Origin: an uncultured beta proteobacterium | GTDB taxonomy: Bacteria; Pseudomonadota; Gammaproteobacteria; Burkholderiales; Burkholderiaceae_C | Assembly: GCA_903845935.1 (NCBI GenBank) | Contig: CAIMZI010000026.1 | Location: forward strand, 1-32,097 | Length of the DNA stretch: 32,097 nucleotides | Direction of reading: 5' to 3' | In this document: positions 16,874 to 25,430 of the stretch, piece after piece | How the letters are laid out: each line of letters opens with the position of its first letter | Numbering within the stretch: the stretch's first letter is position 1 | Notes under the pieces: model-generated | Seen by the model: the letters and a program-made list of their open reading frames with translations, nothing else | The model's database searches: none | What the model was told of the DNA's origin: nothing | Program-made: the position numbers and the translations under genes

Positions 16874-18032
16874 AATTCAAGCTCGCACACCCGCCCTCAG
16901 CAGCCGCCTGCCCCGTGTCGGCACCACCATTTTCACCGTGATGTCGGCCTTGGCCGCCCAGCACAATGCGGTCAACCTGGGCCAGGGCTTTCCAGACTTT
17001 GCCTGCGATCCGTCTCTGGTCGACGCCGTCACCAAAGCCATGCAGGCCGGCCACAACCAGTACCCGCCCATGATAGGCGTGGCGGTGCTGCGCCAGGCCA
17101 TTGCCCGCAAGATCGAAGCCCTGCACCGGCAACGCTACGATGGGGATAGCGAAATTACCATCACGGCCGGTGCCACCCAAGCCATACTCACCACCATTCT
17201 GGCGATCGTGCATCCGGGCGATGAGGTGATCGTGCTGGAGCCCTGCTACGACAGCTATGTGCCCAATATTGAGCTGGCCGGTGGTGTGGCGGTGCGCGTG
17301 CCGCTGACGCCGGGCACGTTCCGGCCCGACTTTGCCAAAATTGCCGCAGCGCTGACGCCGCGCACCCGCGCCATTCTGATCAATAGCCCGCACAACCCCA
17401 GCGCCACCATCTGGTCCGAGGCCGAGATGCGATCTCTGCAAGATTTATTGGCACCTACCAATGTGCTGTTGATCAGCGACGAGGTCTATGAGCACATGGT
17501 GTTTGACGGCCAGCAGCACCAGAGCGCGGCACGTTTCCCTGGTCTGGCGGCGCGCGCCTTCATCGTCAGCAGCTTTGGCAAGACCTACCACGTGACGGGC
17601 TGGAAGGTGGGTTACGTGGCGGCCCCGGCGACCCTGACGGCCGAGTTCCGCAAGGTACACCAGTTCAATGTGTTCACCGTCAACACGCCCATGCAATATG
17701 CGCTGGCTGCTTACATGGCAGACCCTGCTCCATACCTGGGTTTGCCAGCCTTTTACCAGCGTAAACGCGATCTGTTCCGAGAGGGACTGGCAAAAACCCG
17801 ATTCAAAATACTGCACACCGAGGGCAGCTACTTCCAGTGCGTGGACATCTCGCAGGTCAGCGATCTGGGCGAGGCCGACTTCTGCCAATGGCTGACCCGC
17901 GACATCGGCGTGGCCGCGATTCCGCTGTCTGCGTTTTACGGCATGGGCTTTGACCAGCGCGTGGTGCGCTTTTGTTTTGCCAAGCAGGATGCCACCCTAC
18001 TGGCGGCTTTGGAGCGGCTGCAAAAGTTGTAG
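16863..18032 (+). CDS. ybdL: Methionine aminotransferase, YbdL-like (class I/II PLP enzyme)
   Basis: A 389-residue fold-type I aminotransferase closely resembling E. coli YbdL (386), which prefers methionine, histidine and phenylalanine with 2-oxo acids. LPRVGTTIFTVMSALAAQ and NLGQGFPDF open the protein. SPHNPSA (Asn178), SDEVYEH (Asp206, Tyr209) and SSFGKTYHVTGWKVGY with the PLP-binding Lys240 make the active site, and the C-terminal arginine is in VVRFCFAK. Its ATG lies inside the last codons of cysB (11-base overlap), so expression is coupled to the sulfur regulator. A role in methionine salvage or catabolism is inferred. Confidence 0.9.
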   Translation: MNSEIQARTPALSSRLPRVGTTIFTVMSALAAQHNAVNLGQGFPDFACDPSLVDAVTKAMQAGHNQYPPMIGVAVLRQAIARKIEALHRQRYDGDSEITITAGATQAILTTILAIVHPGDEVIVLEPCYDSYVPNIELAGGVAVRVPLTPGTFRPDFAKIAAALTPRTRAILINSPHNPSATIWSEAEMRSLQDLLAPTNVLLISDEVYEHMVFDGQQHQSAARFPGLAARAFIVSSFGKTYHVTGWKVGYVAAPATLTAEFRKVHQFNVFTVNTPMQYALAAYMADPAPYLGLPAFYQRKRDLFREGLAKTRFKILHTEGSYFQCVDISQVSDLGEADFCQWLTRDIGVAAIPLSAFYGMGFDQRVVRFCFAKQDATLLAALERLQKL

Positions 18033-18055
18033 CTTCCCGGCAGATCCGGGGAAAT

Positions 18056-18649
18056 CTACCTTTGCCCGGACACGCTGCCACCTCGGTTGGTCGGCATAAA
18101 TTCCACTTCGACTTCCATTCGGCTTTTTACGCCCAAGCCACCCAGCAGGCCAGGCGAAAACTTCGCATTTTTAAAGCCGGTGATTGCGGCTTCTTCAAAA
18201 AATCCGGGTGGTACGGCCTTCAGAACTTTTACCGATTCCACAGCCCCCGTTCCCAGGATCACAATTTCAAGGCTGACCAAACCCTCTCGATTATTCGCTG
18301 CCGCAGGGTATTCCAGAATCACATTCGACAGAATGACGGGCGAAGCGTCAAGTGCCCCCTGCTCTAGAATTTTCTCCTCCTGGACGTCCACAGCAACTGC
18401 CGATGCCTGGGGAACTGCGCTTTTGTTTTGCTCGCCATCGCCAGCCAACGTGGCTGGCGACCGACTGTCCTGGTGCGCCGCAGTTTTAGCAGGCTTGATG
18501 CGCTGATAGCTAAAGATTCTGGCGTGCAGGTCCGACGCCGGTGCACTGGCAAGCCCCCCGATTTCTATGCGCGCAGCCGAATAGACGTACGAAAGCAGCA
18601 GCGCCGCATGCAGTGCCACCGAAAAAAAACAGGCCTTACCCAGCGTCAA
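18056..18649 (-). CDS. TonB-like C-terminal domain protein at the end of the pilus operon
   Basis: A 197-residue protein with one N-terminal membrane anchor (about 5-25), a Ser/Ala/Gln-rich periplasmic linker (about 35-100), and a C-terminal TonB-like domain (about 108-190: YPAAANNREGLVSLEIVI through VKSRMEVEVEFMP). It lacks the long Pro/Lys-rich linker of classical TonB and no exbBD genes are near, so it may be an energy transducer or only a TonB-fold structural protein. The start is a TTG at 18649. No ATG precedes the membrane segment, and a GTG ten codons later would cut into it. It follows pilY1 by 43 bp on the same strand and is convergent with ybdL (23 bp gap). Confidence 0.72.
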   Translation of the reverse strand: MTLGKACFFSVALHAALLLSYVYSAARIEIGGLASAPASDLHARIFSYQRIKPAKTAAHQDSRSPATLAGDGEQNKSAVPQASAVAVDVQEEKILEQGALDASPVILSNVILEYPAAANNREGLVSLEIVILGTGAVESVKVLKAVPPGFFEEAAITGFKNAKFSPGLLGGLGVKSRMEVEVEFMPTNRGGSVSGQR

Positions 18650-18692
18650 CGAAGTCCCTGGCAGTCCGTTGGAGCAGCGCGTAAGCTGGGGA

Positions 18693-21600
18693 TCATTTGC
18701 TGATTTCGCGCCAGCTTACCCGCTTACCGACCGGGCTTGGTGGCTCTACCGGTATGGTGTAGGGCAATACTTGACCGGCTGACAGGCTCACGTGGGCAAT
18801 CACCTGCCCCGTGCTCAGCACCACGTAATTCAGGCCAACCACCAAGGCGCTTGGCAAGCGCACGGAGGACTCCCCTGTGGCACTCGATGGCACGGTGCCG
18901 CCGGTCAGCAAGTCTACATAATTCAGCCAGCTGGTGCCATTGGCAATGCAGGCCGAACTGGAGGGAATGTTGCTGGCAAAAGTAACCGTGCTCCCCACGA
19001 TGAACGGATCGACATTGACGCGCTCGTAAAGCTGCGGTAGATCCACAATCCAGCCGGTGGTAAATGCGCAATTGGCCACCACAGAACATACCGCAGTCCT
19101 GATATTGCCAGACTCCGAAAGCGTCAAAACCTTGGAAGTGTCCCGCAAATTCGGGTACTGCACGGCTGCGGTAAGCGCGTCGGTGAAACCATACACCGAT
19201 TGCACCTGCGTGGTCCCAAGGTCGCTGCTCCCCAATAGCTGCCCGCTCGCGGCGACCACCATGGTCGTGCCATTGACCTCGGCCAATTGCACGCGGGTGG
19301 TAATCGGCTGAGGATTGCCCGAGGGATCTAACAAGGTCGTTATCTTGGCCGCCTCCAAGCCGGGTGGATCAATATTGTCATTGACGTCAAAACGCCAGAC
19401 ATTGCCTAACAGATCGCCGCCATAGGCACGCAGCGTGGTGTTATCCAGGCCTGCATTGGCGACGTAATTATTGATTTCACGCAGGCCACTGGGGTTGGAA
19501 GTGTCACCCTCCCCGGTATCGATCTTGTTGATGATTTGTCCGGTGGCCGCATTGAGCACATACAGATAACCATGGCCATCTCCGGAGCTGGAGCCATCAG
19601 CGTTCGGTATATTGTTATATCCGGAAGTTATCAGTACCACCCAGGTTCCATTGACCAGTTTGGTAATCACGGGCCGACCAAAGGACAGGCCCAGACTGCA
19701 ATCTGAACCGTAGGTAGTTGTGACCGATGGGTTGTAGCAGGTGCTGCTCTGGTTGAATTCCCACAGCGACTTGGGATTGACCGGATCCGTCACGTCCAGG
19801 GCGTAATAACCCTTGCCACCGTCATTCAGGCCTCCGACCAGTATGGTTTTCCAGCTAGCACTGGTCTTGTCATAGATGTCACCATAGCTGGGCGTGCCAT
19901 CCACAAAGAACTGGTGGTGTGTGCTGTATTGGGTATCCGCGAGCTTGTACAGATTGGGCATCACCGCCTGCGGAATATACGCCCAAGCCTCCGTTCCCGC
20001 CTTGGCATAGTTGGCATCGTTTGCTGCAATCGGCGAGTAAATGGCATGCAACATGCCGTCGTTCGCACCCACATAAATCATGGGCGTGCGCGATGCCTGG
20101 GCCGTCTTGAAGCTGCTGTAACCTGTATCGGTGTAGGCTGAAGACGGCGCTTTGACAAAGATTAAAAACGAGTCGGCAACGTCTCCCAGCACATGGACAC
20201 GCTTGCGGTACAGGGTGCTGAGATTGTTGGGCATGAAACTACCGTCGAACGAAGTCACTTCCAGACCACGCTGGCCTCTTATGAAGTTGACCAGGTTAGC
20301 GCCTGCCGCGGCGCTGCGCTGGTCCACCGCGCCATTCGAGCCGTCGGTCATGGACGAATATTGGTTCAAGTTGGCGATCACACTGGATCCAAACAAGGCT
20401 TGCTGAGCGCTGGTCAGCGCCGTATCGAAGGCGCCGGTCGCACAGGACTTGCTGTTCCAGGAAAAATTGCCCAGATTAGTGGTGGCATTCACGCTCCGGA
20501 TAAAGATCTTCCGGTTATCGCAGGCGGCGGAGGTCGCCAAATCCAGACTGGCTTGCAGTGACCACAGAGCCGGAGCGTCTATGGTTGCCGGTTTAGTGGG
20601 GTCGGTTTGATAGGCCGGGTTGGGGATTTGCAGCTTGGCACCCGTGCTAATGTCCATCGCATATTCCAGCACATCACCGGACCACTCCCCCGACTTGAAG
20701 GTCGCGGCATACAAATAGCTGTCGCTGGCCACGGGAGTGGTGTTGGACACCGCCGCGCCACTGCCCGCGCCTGCCACTGCGCTAATGGTTGCTAGCGCCG
20801 AACTCACGGCGGTCACCACGGAGGATGCGTTGCCTGCGCTGAAAAACTGTCCACGCCCGTCAACGGTGGCGTGCCAGAAATCATCAATCGCCTTTGGATT
20901 GTTGTACAACCGCAAATCGCTGGCGTAATCAAGGGCCGGGTCCGGCCATGTGGGCCAGCCCATGGTCGGCGCAATGGCAGGAGTTACATTCTGCGGCGGA
21001 CGGATTTTTGAAAATACCCCGGTCGCGCTGGATGACAGATAGTTAGGGTCGAACGGCAAGGTGCCTGAAACCCCCAAGGCCAGACCAAAGGTGGTCATAT
21101 GCTGCCAGGGTGCGTTGTCACTGATACCACTCAGAGTGGTTTTATTGTCAGGCATGTCTGGGCGCAAATCGTTGATGTAGTAATACTGCGCCACATCTGC
21201 CAGGGAGTTGCCCGAGCCGGTGGGAGTGATGGTGGTCGTGACGCACGGCCATGCGCTGCAGCCCAGGGGCAAGCTGGGTTGGGTGCTGGGCAGTGTGGGT
21301 AGTGCCGATGGGCCACCGATCACATAGCAATTGGCGTCGATGGGAACCGCTGCGCTGACCCCGGGGTTGCTTACCGTACCTGTGAGCAAAGCGCCGCTGA
21401 AGGTCTGGGTAATGGTCGAGTTGGTTTTGGCGACCTGGATATTCTGGCCGCTCATCGGCGCCGAACATGTGGTCGTGGTGTAGGCATTGCCAGAGGTCGA
21501 AGAGGCAGCCTGGCATGCAGTTGACTGGACCACGGTGGAGACGGTCAAAGGATGGCAGATGGTCGTCAGATACGGGGATGTCGTTGCCGTCCCGGACGTA

Positions 21601-24600
21601 CAGGTGGAGACCGGAACGCCAAAGGCTTGGCTTGGACTGGCGGTGCAGCTGGTAGTCTGGTATCCATTGGTCGGCGTAGGCGCAATGTTTTGGCAAGTGG
21701 CTACTGGAACAGCTGCTGTGTTATTGGTCGGGCAGCTGGTGGCTATCCAATTGGGCGCAACGGCTGCGATAGGACTGCAGCCTCCGGCTGCTACGTTGCT
21801 TGTAACGGTATTGTCCTGACAGGTTATGTTCACGTAGCTATTGCCAGCGGCGGCCGTCTGGGTAGCGCAGCTTTGAACCGGAACACTCGCCTGGTTATTG
21901 GCCGTACCCACCAGTGTCGGGCAGGTGGTGGTGGTCCAACCGTTGGCAGCTGTTGCGGTGATTGGCACGCATGCGGCGGGAATGCCGACTGCCGTGGTCA
22001 CCGCGGGCGCGGGGCAGGTGGTGGTAAGCCAGTTGTTGGTGGAGCTGGCAGCGCTGGCCGTACAGGTTTGTACCGGCACATTGGTGGTGACAATTGCCGG
22101 GCAAGTGGTCGCCGTCCAGTTGTTGCCACTGGCAGCGGTGACCACGCTGCAGCTCGAGGGATTCACGATCGCGCTGGTGTTGATCGTCAGAGAACAGGAC
22201 TTGCCAATCCAGCTATTTCCTGACGCCGCAGTCTGCGTCACGCAGGACGCTGCGGCAATCGGCACCGAAGTTGAGATAGCGACTGGGCAGGTCACGGTAG
22301 TCCACAGGGGCGAGGTACCGGTGACCGGCACACAGGTACCGGAAATCCCCGTGTTAGGGCTGTTTACCTGGGCCGCGCAGGTGGTCGTGGTGTAGCCGTT
22401 TGCAGCCGTGGGCCCAGAGATCAGCGTGCCAACGGTTCCGCAGGCATTTTGTATGGGCGTGATCACCGCCGTCGTCGTGGTGCATTGCGTCGTCGTGTAG
22501 TTGTTGGTGGCAGTGGGACTGCTTGCCACGCAGCTTGTCGACGCCATCGGGGTGTTCACCGGGTTGCTGGTGCTGCAGGTGGTCACGGTCAAGGGAAGCG
22601 CTGTTCCTGGACATGCCACGCCCTGCGTTTGAGTCACGATCGCTGCGGGACAGGTGATATTTGTCCAAGCGTTTGACGACTTCGCCGTCTGGGCTACGCA
22701 GGTGCTAGCAATCGCTGTTTGCACCGTGTTGGGCGCTGAGCAGCTGGTGCTTGTCCACCCGTTGGAGGAGCTGGCGGTTATGGAAGTGCAGGCGGCGGTC
22801 AAACCCGTTGTCACCGGCACCACTGCCGGGCAGGTGGTATCGGTATAGCTATTGCTGCTGCTGGCAACGGATGCCACACAGGTTCCGGGAGCGATGGCGG
22901 TTTGCACCGCGGTGGTGTTGCTGCAAGTAGTGGTGATGAAGTTCGCATCCGTGCCCGCGGTACATGCCCCCACCGTTGGCCCGGTCGTTGTCGCTGCAGG
23001 GCAGGTAACGACGCTGGCCGCGGTCGAGCTGCTGGCGGTGCAGCTAGCAGCATGGGTCCTGACCTTGGCACTCAGCGCACAGGTGGTAATGATGTAGTTC
23101 GGTGAGGTGCCAGCCGCAGCAGTGCAGGCTACGCCGCTGCTCGGCCCGGTCACCACGGGTGATGGGCAGGAGGTAGTGATGTAATTGGGTGCGACACCCG
23201 TGGACACCGGCACACAGGTTCCTGCAATGGGCACATTCGTCGTCACCACAGGGACTGGGCAGGTAGTGGTAATAAAGCCGTTCAGGGCGGTCGGGCCGCT
23301 TGCCACGCAAGCCGTGGGGCTGGCTGCTGTGACCGCTGCGGCCGGCGTGGGGCAGGTGGTCGTAACCAATCCGCTGGTGCCCGGGCTACACGAAACCACA
23401 TTGGTTGTCACTACGGACGCAGGAGTACAGGAGATGTTGGTGTAAGCATTGGTCAAACTGGCCGCGGCGGCAACACAGGCCGAATTAACGGTCGGGCCGG
23501 TGCTCAGCGTCAGGCAGCCGACGCCTGAACAACTGGACACCGGTGTCTGCGTGCAATGGGTCTGGACGTAACTGTTGCCGGCGTTGGGCGCTATGGCCGC
23601 ACAGGATGTCGCCAGTACATTGGCCGTAGTGGCGGTGAAACACGATATGGTAGGGGGATTGGCTGTGCAGCTTGCCGACGGAGTAGATAACTCGGTTAGG
23701 CCGCTGTAAGTGAAGAGCTGCGTGGTGTAAGAATATTGCAGCACCTGTTGTGTCGTGCTTTGCGTCATCGGAGTTGACTGGGTCTGCGTCACAAAACTGG
23801 TAGTTTTCAGATACTGGTTGGTGCTTTGCAGATTCTGCGTTGTGGTCTTGATGTTTTGCTGGGTGTCCACATTGACCTGACTGGTCGAACTGGTGGTCTG
23901 ACTGGTCGACTTGTAGGTATTGGAAACCGTCTTGGTATAGTTGTTGACGATTTGAAAATTCTGGGTATCCGTTCTCAGACTTTGGTAAGTCACCTGAAGG
24001 CTCTGCGATTGACTCTGATTATTTTGCACCGAACTCTGCAAATTCTGAACCGTCTTCTGGCTGGTTTGCTGCTGCAGCATCTGGGTCTGGCTGGTGGATT
24101 GCAAATTGATATTGGTGCTTTGCAGATACTGGCGCGTCGTTTTCAGCCATTGATCGGTCTTTAATTGCTGCTGGGTCGTGCTTTGCAAAACACCCGTAAT
24201 ATCTTGCGTGGTTTGCTGCGTACTTTTAGTCACGTAGGAGCTGGTGCAAGCGCCATAAGCATACGCATTGCTTTGGTTATTCGTCGTCACCGTCGTCGTG
24301 GAGCCGCCATCCCAGACGCCATAGGGCGTATTTCCAGCTTCACCAGTAAAGCTTCCGTCCTGATTGCCGACCAGGGTGCTGCCGTCGAGTTGCACCGGTC
24401 CGGCCGTCTCAGCAGCCACGTTCCAATAACCATCGGTGGTCATCATGGTGTAGTTGTTCTGGCAGGCATATTGCACCGGGTCGTCATCCATACCCAAATT
24501 AATACCATCGTGTTTGTTGGCATAATACCGCCCTACTCGTGCCAGACCTTCGCGCATGGAGGATGGACCTGCAGGTATCTGTGCGTATATTTTTGAGTAC

Positions 24601-25418
24601 CAGGCCGCCTTATTGTCCTTGGTAAAGTCTGCGGCGGGAAAAAAGGATTGGGCAGCAACTGGTGTACCTGGATCGGCGGAAACAAAGCCTACCCGGTAAC
24701 TGCTGGTGATGGGCGCAAATGCCAAACCAAGGCTAGTCTTCACCATGGACATGCGGGTACGGTAATACACATACCAACGGGCAAAGTTCTGCCGTTCATC
24801 GATATGCGGGTAAATACCCGATGTAGCACCCACAATTTTGCGTGTCCAAGTGCCGCCGCCCGGCGTGGCGGCGCTCGCCCCGGTGTCTACCTGGGTACAG
24901 GGCAGGCTGCTATAACTTAATGTCTCAGATCCAGAGTACACATAATAATAGGCAGGTTGTGCAAGGTCGTAGGCACCACTTGTCTGGTTACTGCGCGTGC
25001 CCAGGTCATAGGCCTGAAATTTGGCAGAAATATCAACCACGCTGGTGTTAGTTGAATAGTAGTTATATCGAACAGAAGGCCACACAGCCTCCGCCAAATT
25101 GCTACCATCCGAACCCACGGGCAATCCGTAGGTGGTATTCGGATTGTAATAAATAGAGTTGCACTGGTAGCTTTTGTAACCCACCGGCGGACTGATGAAA
25201 TCCCCTTCAATTTGGTCCGGCATATGGCTGTATGCCATGGAGCCGGAGGTATTCATCAGCAACATGATGTTGGGCGGGGCATTCGCCGCGGCATTGTTTG
25301 TCAAGGGTTGGGTAAAAATGTCTGTGGCAGACGCAGGGCCGACCGACATGGCTGCCAGGAAACCCAGGGCCATCATCAGGAGATTTTTGCCACCAGAAAG
25401 CAGTGATTTATTCATCAT
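18693..25418 (-). CDS. pilY1: Giant PilY1-type pilus-tip protein with two tandem repeat arrays
   Basis: About 2,241 residues, roughly twice the usual 1,000-1,200. A signal peptide ends near ASA. The vWA-like domain begins with IMLLMNTSGSM (Asn56 replaces the first MIDAS Asp) and MMTTDGYWN (Asp329). The domain is then broken by some 1,000 residues and resumes at SLADVAQYYY (about 1405), with DLRPDMPDN and WQHMTTFGLALGVSG. The insert holds a heptapeptide array (about 411-571) and a two-Cys repeat array (about 606-1318). The C-terminal PilY1 beta-propeller (about 1736-2241) has YVGANDGMLHA, GGLNDGGKGYYALD and AYGGDLLGNVWRFDV. PilY1 sits at the type IV pilus tip and acts in pilus assembly, adhesion and surface sensing. 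The ATG at 25418 is preferred; a TTG at 25430 would add four residues. It follows the pilX stop closely in an operon of minor pilins. Confidence 0.93.
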   Translation of the reverse strand: MMNKSLLSGGKNLLMMALGFLAAMSVGPASATDIFTQPLTNNAAANAPPNIMLLMNTSGSMAYSHMPDQIEGDFISPPVGYKSYQCNSIYYNPNTTYGLPVGSDGSNLAEAVWPSVRYNYYSTNTSVVDISAKFQAYDLGTRSNQTSGAYDLAQPAYYYVYSGSETLSYSSLPCTQVDTGASAATPGGGTWTRKIVGATSGIYPHIDERQNFARWYVYYRTRMSMVKTSLGLAFAPITSSYRVGFVSADPGTPVAAQSFFPAADFTKDNKAAWYSKIYAQIPAGPSSMREGLARVGRYYANKHDGINLGMDDDPVQYACQNNYTMMTTDGYWNVAAETAGPVQLDGSTLVGNQDGSFTGEAGNTPYGVWDGGSTTTVTTNNQSNAYAYGACTSSYVTKSTQQTTQDITGVLQSTTQQQLKTDQWLKTTRQYLQSTNINLQSTSQTQMLQQQTSQKTVQNLQSSVQNNQSQSQSLQVTYQSLRTDTQNFQIVNNYTKTVSNTYKSTSQTTSSTSQVNVDTQQNIKTTTQNLQSTNQYLKTTSFVTQTQSTPMTQSTTQQVLQYSYTTQLFTYSGLTELSTPSASCTANPPTISCFTATTANVLATSCAAIAPNAGNSYVQTHCTQTPVSSCSGVGCLTLSTGPTVNSACVAAAASLTNAYTNISCTPASVVTTNVVSCSPGTSGLVTTTCPTPAAAVTAASPTACVASGPTALNGFITTTCPVPVVTTNVPIAGTCVPVSTGVAPNYITTSCPSPVVTGPSSGVACTAAAGTSPNYIITTCALSAKVRTHAASCTASSSTAASVVTCPAATTTGPTVGACTAGTDANFITTTCSNTTAVQTAIAPGTCVASVASSSNSYTDTTCPAVVPVTTGLTAACTSITASSSNGWTSTSCSAPNTVQTAIASTCVAQTAKSSNAWTNITCPAAIVTQTQGVACPGTALPLTVTTCSTSNPVNTPMASTSCVASSPTATNNYTTTQCTTTTAVITPIQNACGTVGTLISGPTAANGYTTTTCAAQVNSPNTGISGTCVPVTGTSPLWTTVTCPVAISTSVPIAAASCVTQTAASGNSWIGKSCSLTINTSAIVNPSSCSVVTAASGNNWTATTCPAIVTTNVPVQTCTASAASSTNNWLTTTCPAPAVTTAVGIPAACVPITATAANGWTTTTCPTLVGTANNQASVPVQSCATQTAAAGNSYVNITCQDNTVTSNVAAGGCSPIAAVAPNWIATSCPTNNTAAVPVATCQNIAPTPTNGYQTTSCTASPSQAFGVPVSTCTSGTATTSPYLTTICHPLTVSTVVQSTACQAASSTSGNAYTTTTCSAPMSGQNIQVAKTNSTITQTFSGALLTGTVSNPGVSAAVPIDANCYVIGGPSALPTLPSTQPSLPLGCSAWPCVTTTITPTGSGNSLADVAQYYYINDLRPDMPDNKTTLSGISDNAPWQHMTTFGLALGVSGTLPFDPNYLSSSATGVFSKIRPPQNVTPAIAPTMGWPTWPDPALDYASDLRLYNNPKAIDDFWHATVDGRGQFFSAGNASSVVTAVSSALATISAVAGAGSGAAVSNTTPVASDSYLYAATFKSGEWSGDVLEYAMDISTGAKLQIPNPAYQTDPTKPATIDAPALWSLQASLDLATSAACDNRKIFIRSVNATTNLGNFSWNSKSCATGAFDTALTSAQQALFGSSVIANLNQYSSMTDGSNGAVDQRSAAAGANLVNFIRGQRGLEVTSFDGSFMPNNLSTLYRKRVHVLGDVADSFLIFVKAPSSAYTDTGYSSFKTAQASRTPMIYVGANDGMLHAIYSPIAANDANYAKAGTEAWAYIPQAVMPNLYKLADTQYSTHHQFFVDGTPSYGDIYDKTSASWKTILVGGLNDGGKGYYALDVTDPVNPKSLWEFNQSSTCYNPSVTTTYGSDCSLGLSFGRPVITKLVNGTWVVLITSGYNNIPNADGSSSGDGHGYLYVLNAATGQIINKIDTGEGDTSNPSGLREINNYVANAGLDNTTLRAYGGDLLGNVWRFDVNDNIDPPGLEAAKITTLLDPSGNPQPITTRVQLAEVNGTTMVVAASGQLLGSSDLGTTQVQSVYGFTDALTAAVQYPNLRDTSKVLTLSESGNIRTAVCSVVANCAFTTGWIVDLPQLYERVNVDPFIVGSTVTFASNIPSSSACIANGTSWLNYVDLLTGGTVPSSATGESSVRLPSALVVGLNYVVLSTGQVIAHVSLSAGQVLPYTIPVEPPSPVGKRVSWREISK
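21440..23612 (-). repeat. Array of about 24 degenerate ~30-residue two-cysteine repeats in pilY1
   Basis: Inside pilY1, about 2.1 kb encodes roughly 24 tandem units of 26-36 residues (mean near 30, about 89 bp). The pattern is C-[VTS]-x(8)-N-[GNSA]-[YW]-x-[TN]-[TI]-[TS]-C-[PS], then 11-13 Thr/Val/Ala/Pro-rich residues to the next unit. The spacing between the two cysteines is exactly 15 residues in most units. Thr and Ser dominate, and Lys, Arg, Asp and Glu are almost absent. At DNA level the units are diverged, but fragments such as GGGCAGGTGGT on the plus strand recur. Confidence 0.9.
23706..24188 (-). repeat. Heptapeptide array (Thr/Gln/Ser-rich) in pilY1
   Basis: 483 bases encode exactly 23 consecutive 7-residue steps with no insertion or deletion. 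The first 19 are easy to recognise and the last four drift. The consensus is L-[QK]-[ST]-T-x-Q-x; examples are LKTTRQY, LQSTNIN, LQSTSQT, LQVTYQS, IKTTTQN and LQSTNQY. The 21-bp DNA period is degenerate. Position 1 is usually Leu or another hydrophobic residue and position 4 is usually Thr. Confidence 0.88.
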
Positions 25419-25430
25419 TTTTAATCCCAA

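Noticed and set aside
21467..23445. Several plus-strand open frames rich in Val, Gly and Ala across the pilY1 repeats
   Set aside because: They are shadows of the Thr/Ser-rich repeats on the other strand; the repeat conservation pattern (Cys, Asn, Tyr/Trp) makes sense only in the minus-strand frame.
21440..23612. CRISPR-like or other non-coding repeat array
   Set aside because: The period is about 89 bp, the units are diverged with no constant repeat and unique spacers, and they keep the reading frame throughout a secreted protein.
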